DNA of 64,000 nt, taken from contig NZ_JBASCU010000050.1 in assembly GCF_049651805.1 (NCBI RefSeq), positions 3,607-67,606 on the forward strand, given 5' to 3'. The position numbers were made by a program, and so were the translations under genes. Under the pieces are notes generated by a model that saw nothing but the letters and a program-made list of their open reading frames with translations, had not been told where the DNA came from and made no database searches. Below are positions 41,609 through 51,457 of this stretch, piece by piece. Source of the DNA: Pseudolysinimonas_A sp049651805. Lineage in GTDB: Bacteria > Actinomycetota > Actinomycetes > Actinomycetales > Microbacteriaceae. Within the stretch, counting starts at the first letter, position 1. Each line of letters starts with the position of its first letter.

Positions 41609-42388
41609 ATGCCTGAGGGCGACACCGTCTGGAAGACGGCGCAGGCGCAGCATGCGGCCCTCGCCGGCCTCGTGCTCGACCGCACCGACTTCCGGGTGCC
41701 GAGATTCGCGACTGTCGACCTCGCGGGTGAGACGGTGCGAGAGGTCGTCGCCCGCGGCAAGCACCTGTTCCATCGCGTCGGTGAGTTCAGCATCCACTCG
41801 CACCTGAAGATGGAGGGTGCGTGGCGGGTCTACGCGCCCGGGGAGAAGTGGGGCCGACCGGCGCATCTCGCGCGCGCGGTGCTCGACGCCCCTGGCGTGC
41901 AGGCGGTGGGTTTCGAGCTCGGCCTGCTCGAGGTCATTCCGACGGCAGAAGAAGAGGATGTCGTCGGCCACCTCGGCCCCGATCTGCTCGGCCCCGACTG
42001 GGATGCCGGCGAGGCGGTGCAGCGGCTGGCCGAGCGCCCGGAGGTGCCGGTCTATGTCGCGCTGCTCGACCAGCGCAACCTCGCGGGCGTCGGCAACGTG
42101 TACGCGAACGAGATCTGCTTTCTGCGCGGCGTGCTGCCGACCCGAACCGTCGGCGAGACCCGCGACCTACCGGCGGTGGTCGACCTGGCCGAGCGGATGC
42201 TGCAGGCCAACAAGGATCGCTGGAACCGATCGACGACGGGCAACCTGCGCCCGGGCAGCACGACCTGGGTCTATGGGCGGCGCGGGCGCCCGTGCCGGCG
42301 GTGCGGCACCCGCCTGCTCGGCGGCGAACTCGGCCGCCTCGAAGGTCAGGAACGCGTCGTCACCTGGTGCCCGCGCTGCCAGACCTAG
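41609..42388 (+). CDS. Fpg/Nei-family DNA glycosylase (Nei2-like endonuclease VIII)
   Basis: 259 residues from the ATG at 41609, preceded by a near-perfect ribosome site AAGGAGG; the longer open frame is not needed. The N-terminus MPEGDTVWK gives the catalytic Pro2 and Glu3 after Met removal. The helix-two-turn-helix Asn motif is NLAGVGNVYANEICF and the zinc finger CRRCGTRLLG ... WCPRCQ closes the protein. It excises oxidised pyrimidines and cuts the abasic site. The MPEGDT variant places it with mycobacterial Nei2-type enzymes. It is convergent with the pseudogene whose stop overlaps its own. Confidence 0.9.
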   Translation: MPEGDTVWKTAQAQHAALAGLVLDRTDFRVPRFATVDLAGETVREVVARGKHLFHRVGEFSIHSHLKMEGAWRVYAPGEKWGRPAHLARAVLDAPGVQAVGFELGLLEVIPTAEEEDVVGHLGPDLLGPDWDAGEAVQRLAERPEVPVYVALLDQRNLAGVGNVYANEICFLRGVLPTRTVGETRDLPAVVDLAERMLQANKDRWNRSTTGNLRPGSTTWVYGRRGRPCRRCGTRLLGGELGRLEGQERVVTWCPRCQT

Positions 42389-42942
42389 AGCGACGCCAGC
42401 ACGGCGCGCGCCAGTTCGATCGCCCGGTCGCGTTCGTCGGCACTCGTCTCATCGTTGATGAGTCGTCCCACGCGGCCGGGCCTCCGGGAAGGTCGCCGAA
42501 GGTGGCGCTCAGCGCACTCGCCGACCCGAGGTCGTTGCGCCAGTAGCAGTGCGTGCCGCCGGCGACCAGGAACCCGGCGTGATACGCGACGGGTTGCACC
42601 GGAGTCTCGAGTTCGACCGCTGTTCCGAGGGTCGACGAGACGAGGTCGGTCGGCGCGAGGTCGGCGCACGTTCCGGCCGCAGGTCCCCGGGCCGGGAGGT
42701 CGCGATCGCCGCCGACTGGGTGGCCCAGGCATCCGTTGCCGCGGGCAGCACCGACATCGTGAGGTACCGCTCGGGACTGCCGCCGTCGCTCCACTCGCAA
42801 CGCAACGCTCCCGCCTGCGCCAGCCCGATTTGCGCGAGCTCGTAGTAGCCGGCACCGCTGAAGGTCAGCGGGATCGGCGCGATCTCGGGGGCGAACGCCG
42901 CACCCAGCACGTCGAGGTCGAGGTCCGAGACCTCATGGTCAT
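42385..42942 (-). pseudogene. Frameshifted gene downstream of the large secreted protein
   Basis: Coding signal moves through three frames. A first segment, from about 42920 to 42700 (VLGAAFAPEIAPIPLTFSGA, YYELAQIGLAQAGALRCEW), continues in the next frame from about 42690 to 42470 (LVSSTLGTAVELETPVQPVA, YHAGFLVAGGTHCYWRNDLG), then in the third to the stop at 42385 (INDETSADERDRAIELARAV). Each change equals one missing base. The start ATG at 42940-42942 would need a similar shift soon after. Either a decayed gene or a run of sequencing errors. The product would be about 180 residues; no family is recognised. It lies 4 bp after the 850-residue protein in the ECF sigma operon. Confidence 0.7.
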
Positions 42943-42946
42943 CCGT

Positions 42947-45499
42947 TCAGTCGATGAGCCGTGCGCGCAGGGTGACCGTCGCGCTGTACAGCTCGGGAAC
43001 CCGAACCACGACACCCTCGGGGGTGAACAGCTGTTGCAGATCGACGTCGGCCGTGGCGGTGCGCACGGTGTCGTCCGACGCGACGCTCAGGCAGTCGGCA
43101 CCCCACGCTTCGGCGTCGCCCCACCGCGAAGCCTCGCCGATGAGGATCGACAGGGTCACGCTGTTGGTGTTGTAGAGGTCGCGCTCGAGGCTTCCCCCGC
43201 TGGAGACCAACCCGTCTTCGAGGCACCGGCCGCTGCGCGTCTCTTCGGCGCCGACCGACGAGCCGTTGAAATCGAGTTCGAAGACTCGCAGGTAGCTCCG
43301 GCTGACGTGCTGGGCGCGGATCTCGTAGAAGACTTCGGCACGCAACGCCGGCGCGATGACGAGGGCGGTACCGCCCCACCAGGATTCCGCGTCGTGCAGG
43401 CCCCACGTGGTGCGGTTGCCGTCGGCGTCGACGAGTTCGAGTTCGGCGAGGTACTGCGCGCCGAGGCAGACGCCAGCCATGCGCAGACCGATCGTGTGGG
43501 ACCCCGAGGCCGTCACGCTCGAGCCGCTCACCTCGAGGGGCAGGTCGGTGCCGTCACACCGGGTGCCTGCCACCGGGCCGCCGAGGAACCGCAGCGTGTA
43601 GTCGACGGGGCGATCGACCTCGACGGTCAGCGATGCCGCCGACCACGGTTGGGTCAGTGTCGGTTCGGTGAACGTCCAGTCGGCGTCGTTGTCGACTTGG
43701 GGCACGTCGGGAATGACGTAGTCGACGGGGCGGTCGACGGTCGGGGTGATGTTCCAGTCGGAGCGACCGTTGCTGAGACCCTGCTGCCAGTCGACGTAGA
43801 AGGTGGCGGTGCCGGCAGCGACGTCGCGGCTCGGCGGGGTGCAGTCCGATCCGAAGAACGACCCGCACAGGCCGGTGCCTTGCGTCACATCCTCCAGCGC
43901 CACCCGGTACCACTGGCGCTCCGGCGGTTCGCAGACGCCGCGGCATCCGCCCTCGCCGGCCGGAATGAGATAGCTCGTCTCGGATGTCTCGCCCGTGTTC
44001 AGGGCGGTGGTCACGGTGATCACCAGGTCGCCGCGGAAGCCGTGGGTCCAGAGGCGTTCGCCGTCGGATGCCGTGCCGCCGCTCGCGAACGCCGACGCGT
44101 CGCAGAGCTGCACCGGCAGGTCGCCGTCGCGGTCGCGAGTCCAGGTCCAACTCGGGCGCCAGCAGCCGATGCCTTCGGCCGAGGCCACCCGCACATCCAT
44201 GCGCTCGACGGCGTCGTCGAACCGCGCCACGTCGAACAGTGAGATGCTCGGCAGCACCCGGTCGGCTGCTTGCACGACGGCGGAGGATTCGAAGTTCGGC
44301 TGGCTCGTCTCCCACACCGGCGCGCCGCCGGCGGGGAACCACCGCCCGCAGACGATCGCGGTCGCGCCTTCCGGGATCACGAACGTGCGCACGGCCTTGC
44401 GCTGGAAGTCGGGCAGCGCGTTGAGGGCGTTCACCTCGTCGCGGTCGGCATCGACGTCGACCGTGGTGAGCGGGGTGAGCTGCCTTGCTCCGACCGGCGC
44501 GGTGCACGTCGGGGCGGCATCCGGCTCGACGAGGTAGGCGCGGATGTCGAGGGTCTCGTCGCGCGGGTACAGGCCCGACGCGAAGAGCAGGTTGTCGCCG
44601 ACGGTGCTGATCTGCAGCCCCGGGTGCACGGGAGCACCGCCCGAGTGGAAGCGCACCGTGTGCGGTGGCGAGACGCGCAGGAAGGTGTCGATGCCGGTCA
44701 CGACCGCGGTGTAGGCGGTGTTCGGTTCGATGCCGTCGATCACGAAGCAGTGCTGGGCGATCGGCCAGCCATCGGGCAGGGCGACCTGTTCCTCCCAGAG
44801 GGCGAGTTGTTCGGCGGTGGTGGTGACGATCGTCTCGCGCTCGGCCGCCGGGTCGCCGGTCGGCCAGTAGCGCAGGGTGAAGGTTCCGGGGGCGGTCGCC
44901 AGGATGCCGAAGGGCACCTCACCCAAGCCGGCTTCGAGCCCGTCGCACCAGAGCGACCCGCCGTAGGGGTTGCCGTTCTCGAGGTACTCGGCGTAGGTCG
45001 GCGGGAAGGCCTGGCCGCCGGCCGCGAAGTCGCGCAAGGCGGTGTCGCTGAGGATCGTGCTGCGCAGGCCGCCGGGGCAGCCGACGGCCGGCTCGCCCTC
45101 GCGGGGTGCGCACGGGTCGTCGCCGTCGGCCCGACCCTCGTCGCCGAAACTGATGAGGCCCAGCAGCGCGTCGGGCCACGCCATCAGCTCGTCGAAGAAG
45201 AACAGCAGCGAGGGGTCGATCGGCGCGTCACCCGTCGGCGCCGCCGGCACGGTGACCTCCCGCTCGGCGGCGGCCTCGCTCACCACGACCGGCGCCTCGG
45301 GTGCGGCTTCGTCGTCGGGTTCGACGGGCGGCTCCTCACCTTCGGCGATGGGAGCCAGCACGGGAACGATCTCGGTCGTCGGCTGCGTCGTCACCGTCTC
45401 GACCGGCGCGAGGCGCATCCCGATCAGGGTCGCGGCCACGCCGACCGCCACCGCCGCGATCACGGCGAGCACGGGAATCAACCACTTGGGAACGGTCAT
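42947..45499 (-). CDS. Large membrane-anchored extracellular protein in an ECF sigma operon, unknown function
   Basis: 850 residues. An uncleaved signal-anchor helix lies at about residues 5-27 (WLIPVLAVIAAVAVGVAATL), followed by an acidic Pro/Glu linker to about 75. The remainder is extracellular: many Cys spaced for disulfides (for example DDPCAPREGEPAVGCPGG, EGGCRGVCEPPERQW, TGLCGSFFGSDCTPP), several beta-rich segments resembling fibronectin-like modules (IEPNTAYTAVVTGIDTFLRV), and many Trp and aromatic residues. No enzyme motif is seen. It is third in the operon after the sigma factor and its membrane partner, and probably the structural output of that regulator. Confidence 0.75.
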   Translation of the reverse strand: MTVPKWLIPVLAVIAAVAVGVAATLIGMRLAPVETVTTQPTTEIVPVLAPIAEGEEPPVEPDDEAAPEAPVVVSEAAAEREVTVPAAPTGDAPIDPSLLFFFDELMAWPDALLGLISFGDEGRADGDDPCAPREGEPAVGCPGGLRSTILSDTALRDFAAGGQAFPPTYAEYLENGNPYGGSLWCDGLEAGLGEVPFGILATAPGTFTLRYWPTGDPAAERETIVTTTAEQLALWEEQVALPDGWPIAQHCFVIDGIEPNTAYTAVVTGIDTFLRVSPPHTVRFHSGGAPVHPGLQISTVGDNLLFASGLYPRDETLDIRAYLVEPDAAPTCTAPVGARQLTPLTTVDVDADRDEVNALNALPDFQRKAVRTFVIPEGATAIVCGRWFPAGGAPVWETSQPNFESSAVVQAADRVLPSISLFDVARFDDAVERMDVRVASAEGIGCWRPSWTWTRDRDGDLPVQLCDASAFASGGTASDGERLWTHGFRGDLVITVTTALNTGETSETSYLIPAGEGGCRGVCEPPERQWYRVALEDVTQGTGLCGSFFGSDCTPPSRDVAAGTATFYVDWQQGLSNGRSDWNITPTVDRPVDYVIPDVPQVDNDADWTFTEPTLTQPWSAASLTVEVDRPVDYTLRFLGGPVAGTRCDGTDLPLEVSGSSVTASGSHTIGLRMAGVCLGAQYLAELELVDADGNRTTWGLHDAESWWGGTALVIAPALRAEVFYEIRAQHVSRSYLRVFELDFNGSSVGAEETRSGRCLEDGLVSSGGSLERDLYNTNSVTLSILIGEASRWGDAEAWGADCLSVASDDTVRTATADVDLQQLFTPEGVVVRVPELYSATVTLRARLID

Positions 45500-45506
45500 C
45501 GTCGTC

Positions 45507-46439
45507 TCAGATCAGGCAGTACTCGACGGTCACGGCCACCGCAGTGGATTCAGCGTTTCCCGACGCGTCGGTCGCCGTGAGGGTGATCGTGTAGTTGGTG
45601 TCGGTGAAGCCGATGGTGTCTTCCGAGAACGAGAACGACCAAGTGTTGCCCGACCGATTCAGAACGGCATTGCCCCCCGTCCAACTCGCCGTCACCGATT
45701 GCACGCCACCGGGATCAGTCACATTGATGGAGATGAGCGAAACGGTAGGCCCACACTCCGGAAATCCCTGCATCGAGATCGTCTTGGGATTCGCGTTCGC
45801 GTTCGCAAGTGAGGGCGGAGTGGTGTCGCCCGGGGCAGGCTGCGGCGCAGGCCCCGGCACCGGGACCGGCTCGATCGTCGGCTCGGGGGTGGGCTCGGGG
45901 GTGGGCTCGATGACCTCCACGGTCGCGACGGGGCACGCCTCGACCGGGAGGCTGTCGACATCCGCCTGCCCCTCATCCACGACGACCACCGCGCGATCGA
46001 ACCACAGGGTGCGGGTGAAGTCGTTGGGGTCACGCACGCCGAGGTAGCCCGAATCCTCCGAGCGGGCCACGGCGAGCACCCGGTCGCCGGCGAAGAGTTC
46101 GCCGATGACGGGCCCGCCGGGGCACGACGAGGCGGGAGCCGAGTCATCCAGCACCGCGGTATAGCCCGCGAGAATCTCCCGGGGTTCGCTGGCAAACACC
46201 CCGGAGGCGCCGAGGGCCGTGCCCCCGACCCCGGCGAGCACGATGAGCCCGAGCCACGGCAGCCACGAGAACGCGCCGCCGCCCCAGCCCGGAGCGGTCG
46301 AGGAGGCAACCGAGGTACCGGGATCACCGGCGGCGACCCGCGAACGGATGGCGTCGGCGACCCCGGCGGAGTCACCCGGTTGTGCGGCACGCTGCAGCGC
46401 GTCGCGCAGCACACCGTCGAGTTCAGTGAACTCAGCCAT
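45507..46439 (-). CDS. Membrane anti-sigma-factor-like protein with extracellular Ig-like domain
   Basis: 310 residues. The N-terminal about 60 residues are cytosolic and helical (FTELDGVLRDALQRAAQPGD), then one membrane segment at about 62-85 (WLPWLGLIVLAGVGGTALGA), an extracellular domain with paired Cys to about 190, a Pro/Glu/Thr linker (EPTPEPTPEPTIEPVPVPGP) and a C-terminal Ig-like beta-sandwich that ends in a Cys (about 225-310). The start overlaps the ECF sigma gene by 8 bp, the usual arrangement for a sigma/anti-sigma pair. It lacks a zinc anti-sigma HxxxCxxC motif. It probably holds the sigma factor at the membrane and reads an extracellular cue. Confidence 0.72.
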   Translation of the reverse strand: MAEFTELDGVLRDALQRAAQPGDSAGVADAIRSRVAAGDPGTSVASSTAPGWGGGAFSWLPWLGLIVLAGVGGTALGASGVFASEPREILAGYTAVLDDSAPASSCPGGPVIGELFAGDRVLAVARSEDSGYLGVRDPNDFTRTLWFDRAVVVVDEGQADVDSLPVEACPVATVEVIEPTPEPTPEPTIEPVPVPGPAPQPAPGDTTPPSLANANANPKTISMQGFPECGPTVSLISINVTDPGGVQSVTASWTGGNAVLNRSGNTWSFSFSEDTIGFTDTNYTITLTATDASGNAESTAVAVTVEYCLI

Positions 46440-46941
46440 GGTGATCCTCCCTCCTCAGTCGCGCCGCGAGCGCCTTGCGGGCGCGGTGCAGCTGGGTCTT
46501 GATCGTGCCGGTGCTCACTCCGAGGCCTTCGGCGACCTGTTCCACCGATTGGTCGAGCAGGTAGTGCAGCACGCACACTTCTTTCTGTTGCCGGGGCAGC
46601 TCGTCGAGCGCCTTCAGCACGTCGATGTCGAGCCCGGCCAAGGCCGAGTCGTAGCTCTCGTCGTCGGTGCCGATCTTCGCGTAGGCGCGCGACTCGGCTC
46701 CGCGCGACCGCTGCAGGTCGCGCGCCCGGTTGCTGGCGACGACCGTGATCCAGGCGGCGACGTTGGTGATCTCGCGGGCCGGGGGCTTCGCGAGAAAGCC
46801 GACGATCGCATCCTGCACCGCGTCGGCGGCGTCCTGCCGGTTGCCGGTGATCAGTCCGACCGCCGCGACGACCTTCGGATACTCGTGCGCAACGAAAGCA
46901 TCCAGGTCGACCTGGGTCCTCTCGGCCACGGCTGCGCTCAC
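46432..46941 (-). CDS. ECF-subfamily RNA polymerase sigma factor
   Basis: 169 residues from GTG at 46939-46941. Sigma region 2 is DLDAFVAHEYPKVVAAVGLI through NRQDAADAVQDAIVGFLAKP and WITVVASNRARDLQRSRG; region 4 is LDELPRQQKEVCVLHYLLDQ then SVEQVAEGLGVSTGTIKTQL. The linker is short, as in ECF factors. The ORF stays open to 47013 but the added residues overlap a likely ECF promoter, so the GTG start, 8 nt after that -10, is preferred. Overlaps the anti-sigma-like gene. Confidence 0.9.
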   Translation of the reverse strand: MSAAVAERTQVDLDAFVAHEYPKVVAAVGLITGNRQDAADAVQDAIVGFLAKPPAREITNVAAWITVVASNRARDLQRSRGAESRAYAKIGTDDESYDSALAGLDIDVLKALDELPRQQKEVCVLHYLLDQSVEQVAEGLGVSTGTIKTQLHRARKALAARLRREDHHG

Positions 46942-46949
46942 AGTCCTTC

Positions 46950-46977
46950 GACGCGGTGAGGAGCCCGTCAGGTTGAC
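46950..46977 (-). promoter_or_regulatory. Candidate ECF-sigma-dependent autoregulatory promoter
   Basis: Minus strand GTCAACC (46971-46977), a 17-bp spacer after AACC, then CGTC (46950-46953), the AAC/CGTC pattern of many ECF promoters. The -10 ends 8 nt before the sigma GTG, so the transcript could be leaderless and positively autoregulated. Confidence 0.5.
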
Positions 46978-47059
46978 AAACCCCCAAAGGAAACTGCGCT
47001 CAGCATCCCGCACCGACGGGGCTCGGCGCTAGACGTAGCGATCTAGGCCAGGCCGGCGA

Positions 47060-47263
47060 ATCAGCCGCCCACCCGAGCTCCTGGGTCGCTTTCGCCTCGG
47101 CGACGGCCGCGAACTCCCGGCGCCGGTGTCGTTGAACCCGGTGCGGTTCCATCGGCACGTCGAGAATCGACCCTGACTGCTGGATGCCGGCACTCAGCAC
47201 CAGCACGTCGATGCGGCGGTCGGCGGCAAGCTCCAGGTCGAGCGGTTCGAGGTCTGCGTCGCA
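47060..47263 (-). pseudogene. Remnant of a short-chain dehydrogenase (SDR) gene
   Basis: In one frame the segment reads LEPLDLELAADRRIDVLVLS then AGIQQSGSILDVPMEPHR, the typical SDR strand (VDVLVnnAGI) and following helix. Directly after it the other frame gives GFNDTGA, a motif seen near the C-terminus of many SDRs, and then REFAAVAEAKATQELG. So the middle and both ends of the gene are lost and a frameshift is present. It fills most of the 380-bp gap between the sigma gene and the ferritin-like gene; the rest of the gap shows no coding signal. Confidence 0.6.
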
Positions 47264-47395
47264 TCATGCTCCGACGCGAGGCACCGGTGCTACGGGGGCT
47301 CGGCCCCTTGCACTCGAACGCGAAACCCGCAAGACCTCGCAGCGGTACTGCGCCCCGACCTACCGTCGAAAGCACACCTCACGAAGGAGAAGCCG

Positions 47396-47878
47396 ATGCC
47401 CACCATGACCCTCGAATCCCCGACCGAGCTGCTGCACTACCAACTGCGTACGGCGCTCACGATGGAAGACCACTCGCTCGCCGCGCTCGGCGAATTGGCG
47501 AAGGCGGCGAAGTCGGCCGACATCAAGAAGATGTTCACCCATCACGCCGAGGAGACCCGCGAACAGATCGCGAACCTGCACGAGGTCTTCACGATCCTCG
47601 ATCTGCGCGACACCACGGCGCCGTCACCGAGCACCACCGGCATCGCCCGCCAGGCCGAGTCGCTCATCGCGAAGGCGGGCCCGAAACTGCGCGACCAGGT
47701 CGTGCTGACCTGCGCACTCGGCAATGAGCACTACGAAATCTCAGCCTACGAGGGGCTCATCATTCCGCTTGAGACGATGGGGGTTCCGGATGCCGTGAAG
47801 CTGTTGCGCGCCAACCTCGACCAGGAGACGCACACCAGCGAGGAGCTGCGCACCATGCTCGAGAAGGTCGTCGGCTGA
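47396..47878 (+). CDS. DUF892 (YciE/YciF) ferritin-like protein
   Basis: 160 residues, all helical. Family landmarks are ESPTELLHYQLRTALTMEDH at the start, MFTHHAEETREQIANLHEVF in the second helix, and GNEHYEISAYEGLIIPLETM with QETHTSEELRTMLEKV in the last helices; the Glu and His residues match di-metal ligand positions of ferritin-like folds. Members respond to general or salt stress. AAGGAG precedes the ATG at good spacing. The next gene overlaps its stop. Confidence 0.9.
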   Translation: MPTMTLESPTELLHYQLRTALTMEDHSLAALGELAKAAKSADIKKMFTHHAEETREQIANLHEVFTILDLRDTTAPSPSTTGIARQAESLIAKAGPKLRDQVVLTCALGNEHYEISAYEGLIIPLETMGVPDAVKLLRANLDQETHTSEELRTMLEKVVG

Positions 47879-48561
47879 ACGCGCTGCGCGGGGAACGCGC
47901 CGAGCACCGCTGGCCGGCGGTCGGCGCGATCCTCGTCGCTCTCACCCTCTACGCGCTGCTACCGAGCAGCTTCTTCCCGGCGCTGCGCGTCGCCGTCATC
48001 GCGATCTGCGTGCTACTGCTCATCCCGGTCGTCGCGATCAACCCGGTGCGCTTCAACACGCAGACGAAGTGGTCGCGTTGGGCGTCGGTGGGGGGCACGA
48101 TCGTGCTCGCCATCGCCAACCACGTCGCGCTCGTGCAACTGGTCATCCAGCTCTTGCAGGCGAAGTCGGATGCCGACGGCACCCTGCTGCTCGCCGCCAC
48201 CCAGGTGTGGATCACGCACGTGATCGTGTACGCCCTCATCTACTGGGAGATGGACCGGGGCGGGCCGGTCGTGCGCTCCACCGCGAAACGCGCCGACCTG
48301 CCGCTCGCCGACATCCGCTTCCCGCAAGACGAAGACCACGACACCGTCGCCGAGGTCAAGGCCGGTTCGTCGGCCTCCGTCAACTGGACGGCGTCGTTCG
48401 TCGACTACGCATACTTCTCGTTGTCGAACACGATGGCGTTCAGCCCGCCCGACGCGATGCCGCTGCTGGCACGCACGAAGGTTCTCGTCGGACTGCAGGC
48501 CTTCGCCGGGTTCGTGATTCTGGTGCTCGTGATCGCGCGCGCCGTCTCATTGCTCGGCTGA
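47875..48561 (+). CDS. Polytopic membrane protein, probable CTG start
   Basis: About 228 residues. In frame, no ATG, GTG or TTG lies between the upstream stop (47770-47772) and a GTG at 48010 that would cut off the first two hydrophobic segments. The CTG at 47875 overlaps the ferritin gene's TGA (CTGA) and has GAGAAGG 7 nt upstream, so it is the likely start. Hydrophobic segments lie at about 16-35, 38-58, 70-95, 105-130 and near the C-terminus; a cytosolic loop contains DEDHDTVAEVKAGSS. A family of this kind is common in actinobacteria; no function is known. Confidence 0.72.
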   Translation: MNALRGERAEHRWPAVGAILVALTLYALLPSSFFPALRVAVIAICVLLLIPVVAINPVRFNTQTKWSRWASVGGTIVLAIANHVALVQLVIQLLQAKSDADGTLLLAATQVWITHVIVYALIYWEMDRGGPVVRSTAKRADLPLADIRFPQDEDHDTVAEVKAGSSASVNWTASFVDYAYFSLSNTMAFSPPDAMPLLARTKVLVGLQAFAGFVILVLVIARAVSLLG

Positions 48562-48575
48562 TCTGGCGCCCAGCG

Positions 48576-49046
48576 TCAGAGCGCGACGAGCATCGACAGA
48601 GCGTGCGTGATCGTCTGCGCCACGACATCCTCGGGGTCGCCGTCGAAGGCTTGTGCCGATTCGCGCACCTCGCTTGCCGACACCGCGCAGAAGAAGACGG
48701 TGCCCGACGGCCGACCCTCCTCGGGCCCCGGCCCGCCGACCCCGGTCACCGCGACGGCGAGGTCGGCTCCGGTGAGGTCGAGCACCCCGAGCGCCATGGC
48801 TCGCGCGGCATCCGCCGTGACCACGGGGCCTTCGGGCACCTCGAATACCCGGTACTTCGTCGCGTTGCGATAGGCCACGACACCCCCGGCGAACCATGCG
48901 CCGGCGTCGCCTGCCTTCGCGAGCGCGGCGCTGAGCGCCCCACCGGTGAGCGACTCCGCCACCGCGACGGTGACGCCCTCTCGCTGCGCACGCCTGCGGA
49001 CCTCGTCGGCCAGCCGCTCGATCGCCCGATCGTCCGAGATGGTCAG
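48576..49046 (-). CDS. cinA: CinA-family nicotinamide-nucleotide amidohydrolase (C-terminal type)
   Basis: 156 residues if it begins at the CTG at 49044-49046; the only standard start is a GTG at 48960-48962 inside the first strand (VAVAESLTGG), which would remove helix one. The amidohydrolase domain motifs are AVAESLTGG with catalytic Ser and Thr, GGVVAYRNATKY and VAVTGVGGPGPEEGRPSGTV. The enzyme deamidates NMN to nicotinic acid mononucleotide in pyridine-nucleotide recycling. The CTG overlaps the TGA of the upstream membrane-protein gene. Confidence 0.82.
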   Translation of the reverse strand: MTISDDRAIERLADEVRRRAQREGVTVAVAESLTGGALSAALAKAGDAGAWFAGGVVAYRNATKYRVFEVPEGPVVTADAARAMALGVLDLTGADLAVAVTGVGGPGPEEGRPSGTVFFCAVSASEVRESAQAFDGDPEDVVAQTITHALSMLVAL

Positions 49047-49327
49047 CCCCCCATGCGGAAGATCGTGATGACGAGCACCAGCGCGACGGCGGTCGCGCCA
49101 CCGATGACCCCCCAGAGCAACGCGGTGACGACGCGCACGCCGGGCGCGCCCCGCGGTCGCCGTTGCGCCCTCCGGTCGATCGCAGCGCGGGCCGAATCAA
49201 GGTCGTCGAACACGCCGAGCTCACGACCGCGTGCGCTCGTCACGCGGTACGACCCGTCGATGCGTTCCACGGTGCCGAGCGATTCGCCGCGCCGCGAGGC
49301 GGCCCAGCGGCCCGACGACGGGCTCAT
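49043..49327 (-). CDS. Small protein with C-terminal membrane anchor, unknown function
   Basis: 94 residues from the ATG at 49325-49327, which has GGAGG 10 nt upstream (the ORF is open further but the upstream part is a shadow of the next gene). The N-terminal two thirds are soluble (GTVERIDGSYRVTSARGREL with a DDLDSARAAIDRR helix), then one C-terminal hydrophobic segment, VVTALLWGVIGGATAVALVL. It ends at CTGA with cinA, so the two are translationally linked. Confidence 0.65.
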   Translation of the reverse strand: MSPSSGRWAASRRGESLGTVERIDGSYRVTSARGRELGVFDDLDSARAAIDRRAQRRPRGAPGVRVVTALLWGVIGGATAVALVLVITIFRMGG

Positions 49328-49400
49328 CCACCGCACCTCCGACGTCCATCGATCCGCCGAACGCTCCGTGGCGGTCGGGTCGGCAGTCAGGCGGCCGACG

Positions 49401-49688
49401 CTAGGCACGCGCCGCGCGCAGCCGGTCGAGCGCCACCGTGAGGTCGAGGCACTGGGCGATTTCGACCGAGGTGTTGTACACCGAGCCGAGCAGGGCGACG
49501 TAGACCGGACCGGCGAGCTGCACGTAGCCGACGACCTCGTCGCCCTCGGTCGCGCGATACACGTCGGGCAGCACCAACGTCGCCACGAGTGACCGCTCGA
49601 CCGGCGCGGTCCGCGGGCGCGCCGCGGGCTGCGCGACGCGCGCACGCGGAGCTGCTGAGCGGCTCGGGCGGTCGGTGGTGAGAGTCAT
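49401..49688 (-). CDS. Small soluble protein, unknown function
   Basis: 95 residues. The first about 30 residues are basic and rich in Arg and Pro; the remainder appears to form a compact alpha/beta domain (LVLPDVYRATEGDEVVGYVQ, LGSVYNTSVEIAQCLDLTVA). No family is recognised. The ATG at 49686-49688 has no strong ribosome site. It lies between treZ and the membrane protein gene on the same strand. Confidence 0.5.
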   Translation of the reverse strand: MTLTTDRPSRSAAPRARVAQPAARPRTAPVERSLVATLVLPDVYRATEGDEVVGYVQLAGPVYVALLGSVYNTSVEIAQCLDLTVALDRLRAARA

Positions 49689-49753
49689 GGTTCACTCATT
49701 GTCGGCAGCGGCACGGCACCCCTTCCAGGGCTTGTCAGCCGCGAAACCTCGTG

Positions 49754-51453
<1,700 letters not shown>

Positions 51454-51457
<4 letters not shown>

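Noticed and set aside
46941..46980. Possible copy of the CCTTCGACA repeat (CCTTCGACGCGG ... GTCAGG)
   Set aside because: Only the first nine bases agree, there is no palindrome, and the segment is better explained by the ECF promoter.
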